A stretch of 19,882 nt of DNA, from assembly GCA_964544115.1 (NCBI GenBank), contig CAZJBP010000064.1, positions 1 to 19,882 of the forward strand, given 5' to 3'. This document shows positions 18,708-19,882 of this stretch, in pieces. The notes beneath the pieces are model-generated. The model did not search any database. It was not told the origin of the DNA and saw only the letters and a program-made list of their open reading frames with translations. The stretch comes from CAZJBP01 sp964544115 (GTDB lineage: Bacteria > Verrucomicrobiota > Kiritimatiellia > UBA8416 > JADHWI01). The translations under genes were made by a program, and so were the position numbers. Position 1 is the first letter of the stretch, and each line of letters starts with the position of its first letter.

Positions 18708-19658
18708 TCACGTCAGCGCGTTGATCGGCGCACCAGCCAGAAAAGCGCGCAGGTTCTGCACGGCCACATGGTAGAGGCGTCCGCGGGCCTCGCGCGTTGC
18801 CCAGGCCGTATGCGGGGTGATGTGGCAGTTGCGCGCGGCCAGCAGCGGGTTGTCCGCCTTCGGAGGTTCGGTCGAAAGCACGTCGAGCCCCGCGCCGGCC
18901 AGCCGGCCCGCGTTGAGGGCGTCGGCCACGGCCTGCTCGTCCAGCAGCGGCCCGCGGCTGGTGCTGATGAGGAAAGCCGAGGGTTTCATCGTGCGCAGCC
19001 GCCCGGCGTTGACCAGTCGTTCGGTCTGGGGCGTCAAGGGGCAGTGCAGCGTCACCACGTCCGATTCGGCGAACAGACGGTCCAGCTCCACGCAGGCGAT
19101 GCCTGTGTCGTCGTCGGGCGGCGTGCGCGTGTGGACGAGCACCCGCATTCCCAGCGCGCGGGCCACCGCGGCCACCCGCCGCCCGATGCGCCCGTAGCCG
19201 ACGATGCCGAGCGTCTTACCGGACAGTTCCACGAGCGGCGTCAGCGTGTACATGAAGTCTTGCGAGCGCACCCAGTCGCCCCGCCGGACCGACTCGGTGT
19301 GCGCAGCAAGCCCCTGCGCAAGATTCAACAGGTGCGCGAAGACGGACTGCACGACGCTCTCGGTGCTGTACGCCGGCACGTTGGTGACGACGACGCCCCG
19401 CTCGTGCGCTGCGGGCAGGTCGACCACGTTGTAGCCGGTGGCCAGCACGCCGATGTAGCGCAGGCCCGGCAGGGCAGCCAGTTCGGTTCGGCCGAGAACA
19501 ACCTTGTTGGTCAGCACGGCATCGGCGCCGAGGGCGCGCGCGACGGTCTCCGCCGGCGTTGTGCGGGCGTGGATCGTCACCTCACCCAGTCGTCGAAGCT
19601 CGCCCCAGTCGAGGTCGCCCGGGTTCATCGTATAGCCATCCAGCACCACGATCTTCAT
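18708..19658 (-). CDS. D-isomer-specific 2-hydroxyacid dehydrogenase, glycerate dehydrogenase-like
   Basis: This cytoplasmic NAD(P)-dependent oxidoreductase interconverts a 2-oxoacid and a D-2-hydroxyacid; by overall resemblance it is near glycerate/hydroxypyruvate dehydrogenases (HprA). The 316 residues show the N-terminal substrate half (GVLATGYNVVDLPAA), the dinucleotide loop GIVGYGRIGRRVA with GYGRIG at 154-159, and the catalytic triad Arg235 (STSRGPLLDE), Glu264 (STEPP) and His283 (TPHTAW). The second beta strand of the nucleotide fold ends in VHTRT with no acidic residue, which favours NADP(H); this is inference. It starts at ATG 19658 with AAGGA ten bases upstream. It lies 44 bp after the phosphoesterase fragment on the same strand and is probably co-transcribed with it. 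The exact substrate is not determined. Confidence 0.92.
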   Translation of the reverse strand: MKIVVLDGYTMNPGDLDWGELRRLGEVTIHARTTPAETVARALGADAVLTNKVVLGRTELAALPGLRYIGVLATGYNVVDLPAAHERGVVVTNVPAYSTESVVQSVFAHLLNLAQGLAAHTESVRRGDWVRSQDFMYTLTPLVELSGKTLGIVGYGRIGRRVAAVARALGMRVLVHTRTPPDDDTGIACVELDRLFAESDVVTLHCPLTPQTERLVNAGRLRTMKPSAFLISTSRGPLLDEQAVADALNAGRLAGAGLDVLSTEPPKADNPLLAARNCHITPHTAWATREARGRLYHVAVQNLRAFLAGAPINALT

Positions 19659-19702
19659 GAATCACGTCCTTTCGCGGGCTCGGGGGCGGCCCGTCCTCGC
19701 GC

Positions 19703-19882
19703 TCAGCCGCCGACGTCGATCATCATAACGTCGGGCGGGCAGGCGATGCGTAGGGCCGGGCCGGAGGCGCCGACGCCCGCCGAAACGAACAGGTGCGTGT
19801 CGCGCACGCGGAAATGCCCGTGCACGAAGCGGCGGCCGAAGCGCGAGGGCAGCACTGCGGCCCCCAGCAGTGGAAGGCGGAA
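19703..19882 (-). CDS. Metallophosphoesterase, YkuE-type, C-terminal 59 residues only
   Basis: The frame is open to the window edge and stops at TGA (19705-19703). The 59 residues match the C-terminal end of calcineurin-like metallophosphoesterases of the YkuE/YaeI kind: RLPLLGAAVLPSRFGRRFVH, then a GHFRV strand, DTHLFVSAGVGASGPALRIA and CPPDV. In these enzymes the metal-binding GHTHGGQ lies just before this segment, beyond the edge. YkuE-type enzymes are often exported and peripheral to the membrane; that cannot be judged here because the N-terminus is missing. The gene is upstream of the hydroxyacid dehydrogenase on the same strand. Confidence 0.8.
   Translation of the reverse strand, partial: FRLPLLGAAVLPSRFGRRFVHGHFRVRDTHLFVSAGVGASGPALRIACPPDVMMIDVGG

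Noticed and set aside
19675..19693. Five-bp inverted repeat CGGGC/GCCCG between the dehydrogenase and phosphoesterase genes
   Set aside because: The stem is short with a nine-base loop and no T-run, so it could easily occur by chance in DNA of this composition.

Overview
The window is GC-rich chromosomal DNA (about two thirds G+C by eye) from a Gram-negative-type (diderm) bacterium. The diderm call rests on an outer-membrane beta-barrel protein that ends in phenylalanine, a TonB-family protein, and a MurE with the DNPR signature of meso-diaminopimelate peptidoglycan. The gene content and a eukaryote-like type 2 IleS are compatible with the PVC group (Kiritimatiellota, Lentisphaerota or Verrucomicrobiota). 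That placement is an impression from gene families, not something the sequence proves.

Layout. Bases 1-2616 hold the 3' part of ileS (+). A 195-bp gap follows. Two minus-strand genes come next: a SphA/MetA-type outer-membrane protein (2812-3696) with its own promoter, and an 866-residue protein (3809-6409) joining a KaiC-like domain without a P-loop to a pyruvate-phosphate-dikinase-type ATP-grasp domain. A 188-bp divergent regulatory region (6410-6597) separates the latter from the division and cell wall (dcw) cluster, which runs rightward: mraZ, rsmH, an ftsL-like gene, ftsI, murE, murF, a 70-codon unknown ORF, mraY, murD, a three-LysM protein, ftsW and a tonB-like gene (6598-18690). After a compact convergent junction, the minus strand carries a D-2-hydroxyacid dehydrogenase (18708-19658) and the C-terminal end of a YkuE-type metallophosphoesterase, cut by the window edge.

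The dcw genes together make and polymerise the division-site wall. MurE, MurF and MurD act on cytoplasmic UDP-MurNAc-peptide steps, MraY makes lipid I, and FtsW and FtsI polymerise and crosslink with FtsL-like support. MraZ and RsmH are the usual leading genes. Many junctions overlap by 4 bp (GTGA or ATGA), so translation is probably coupled along the operon. The cluster departs from the common order. A LysM protein sits between murD and ftsW, a small unknown ORF sits between murF and mraY, and the expected murG-murC-ftsQ-ftsA-ftsZ block is absent after ftsW, its place taken by a tonB-like gene.

Most of the window is conventional. The best candidates for something under-described are the KaiC-like/ATP-grasp protein, which lacks the phosphohistidine and PEP domains of its relatives, the LysM protein embedded in the wall operon, and the 10-bp-phased GTGG repeats in the mraZ promoter. 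No tRNA, rRNA, CRISPR array or insertion sequence was recognised.
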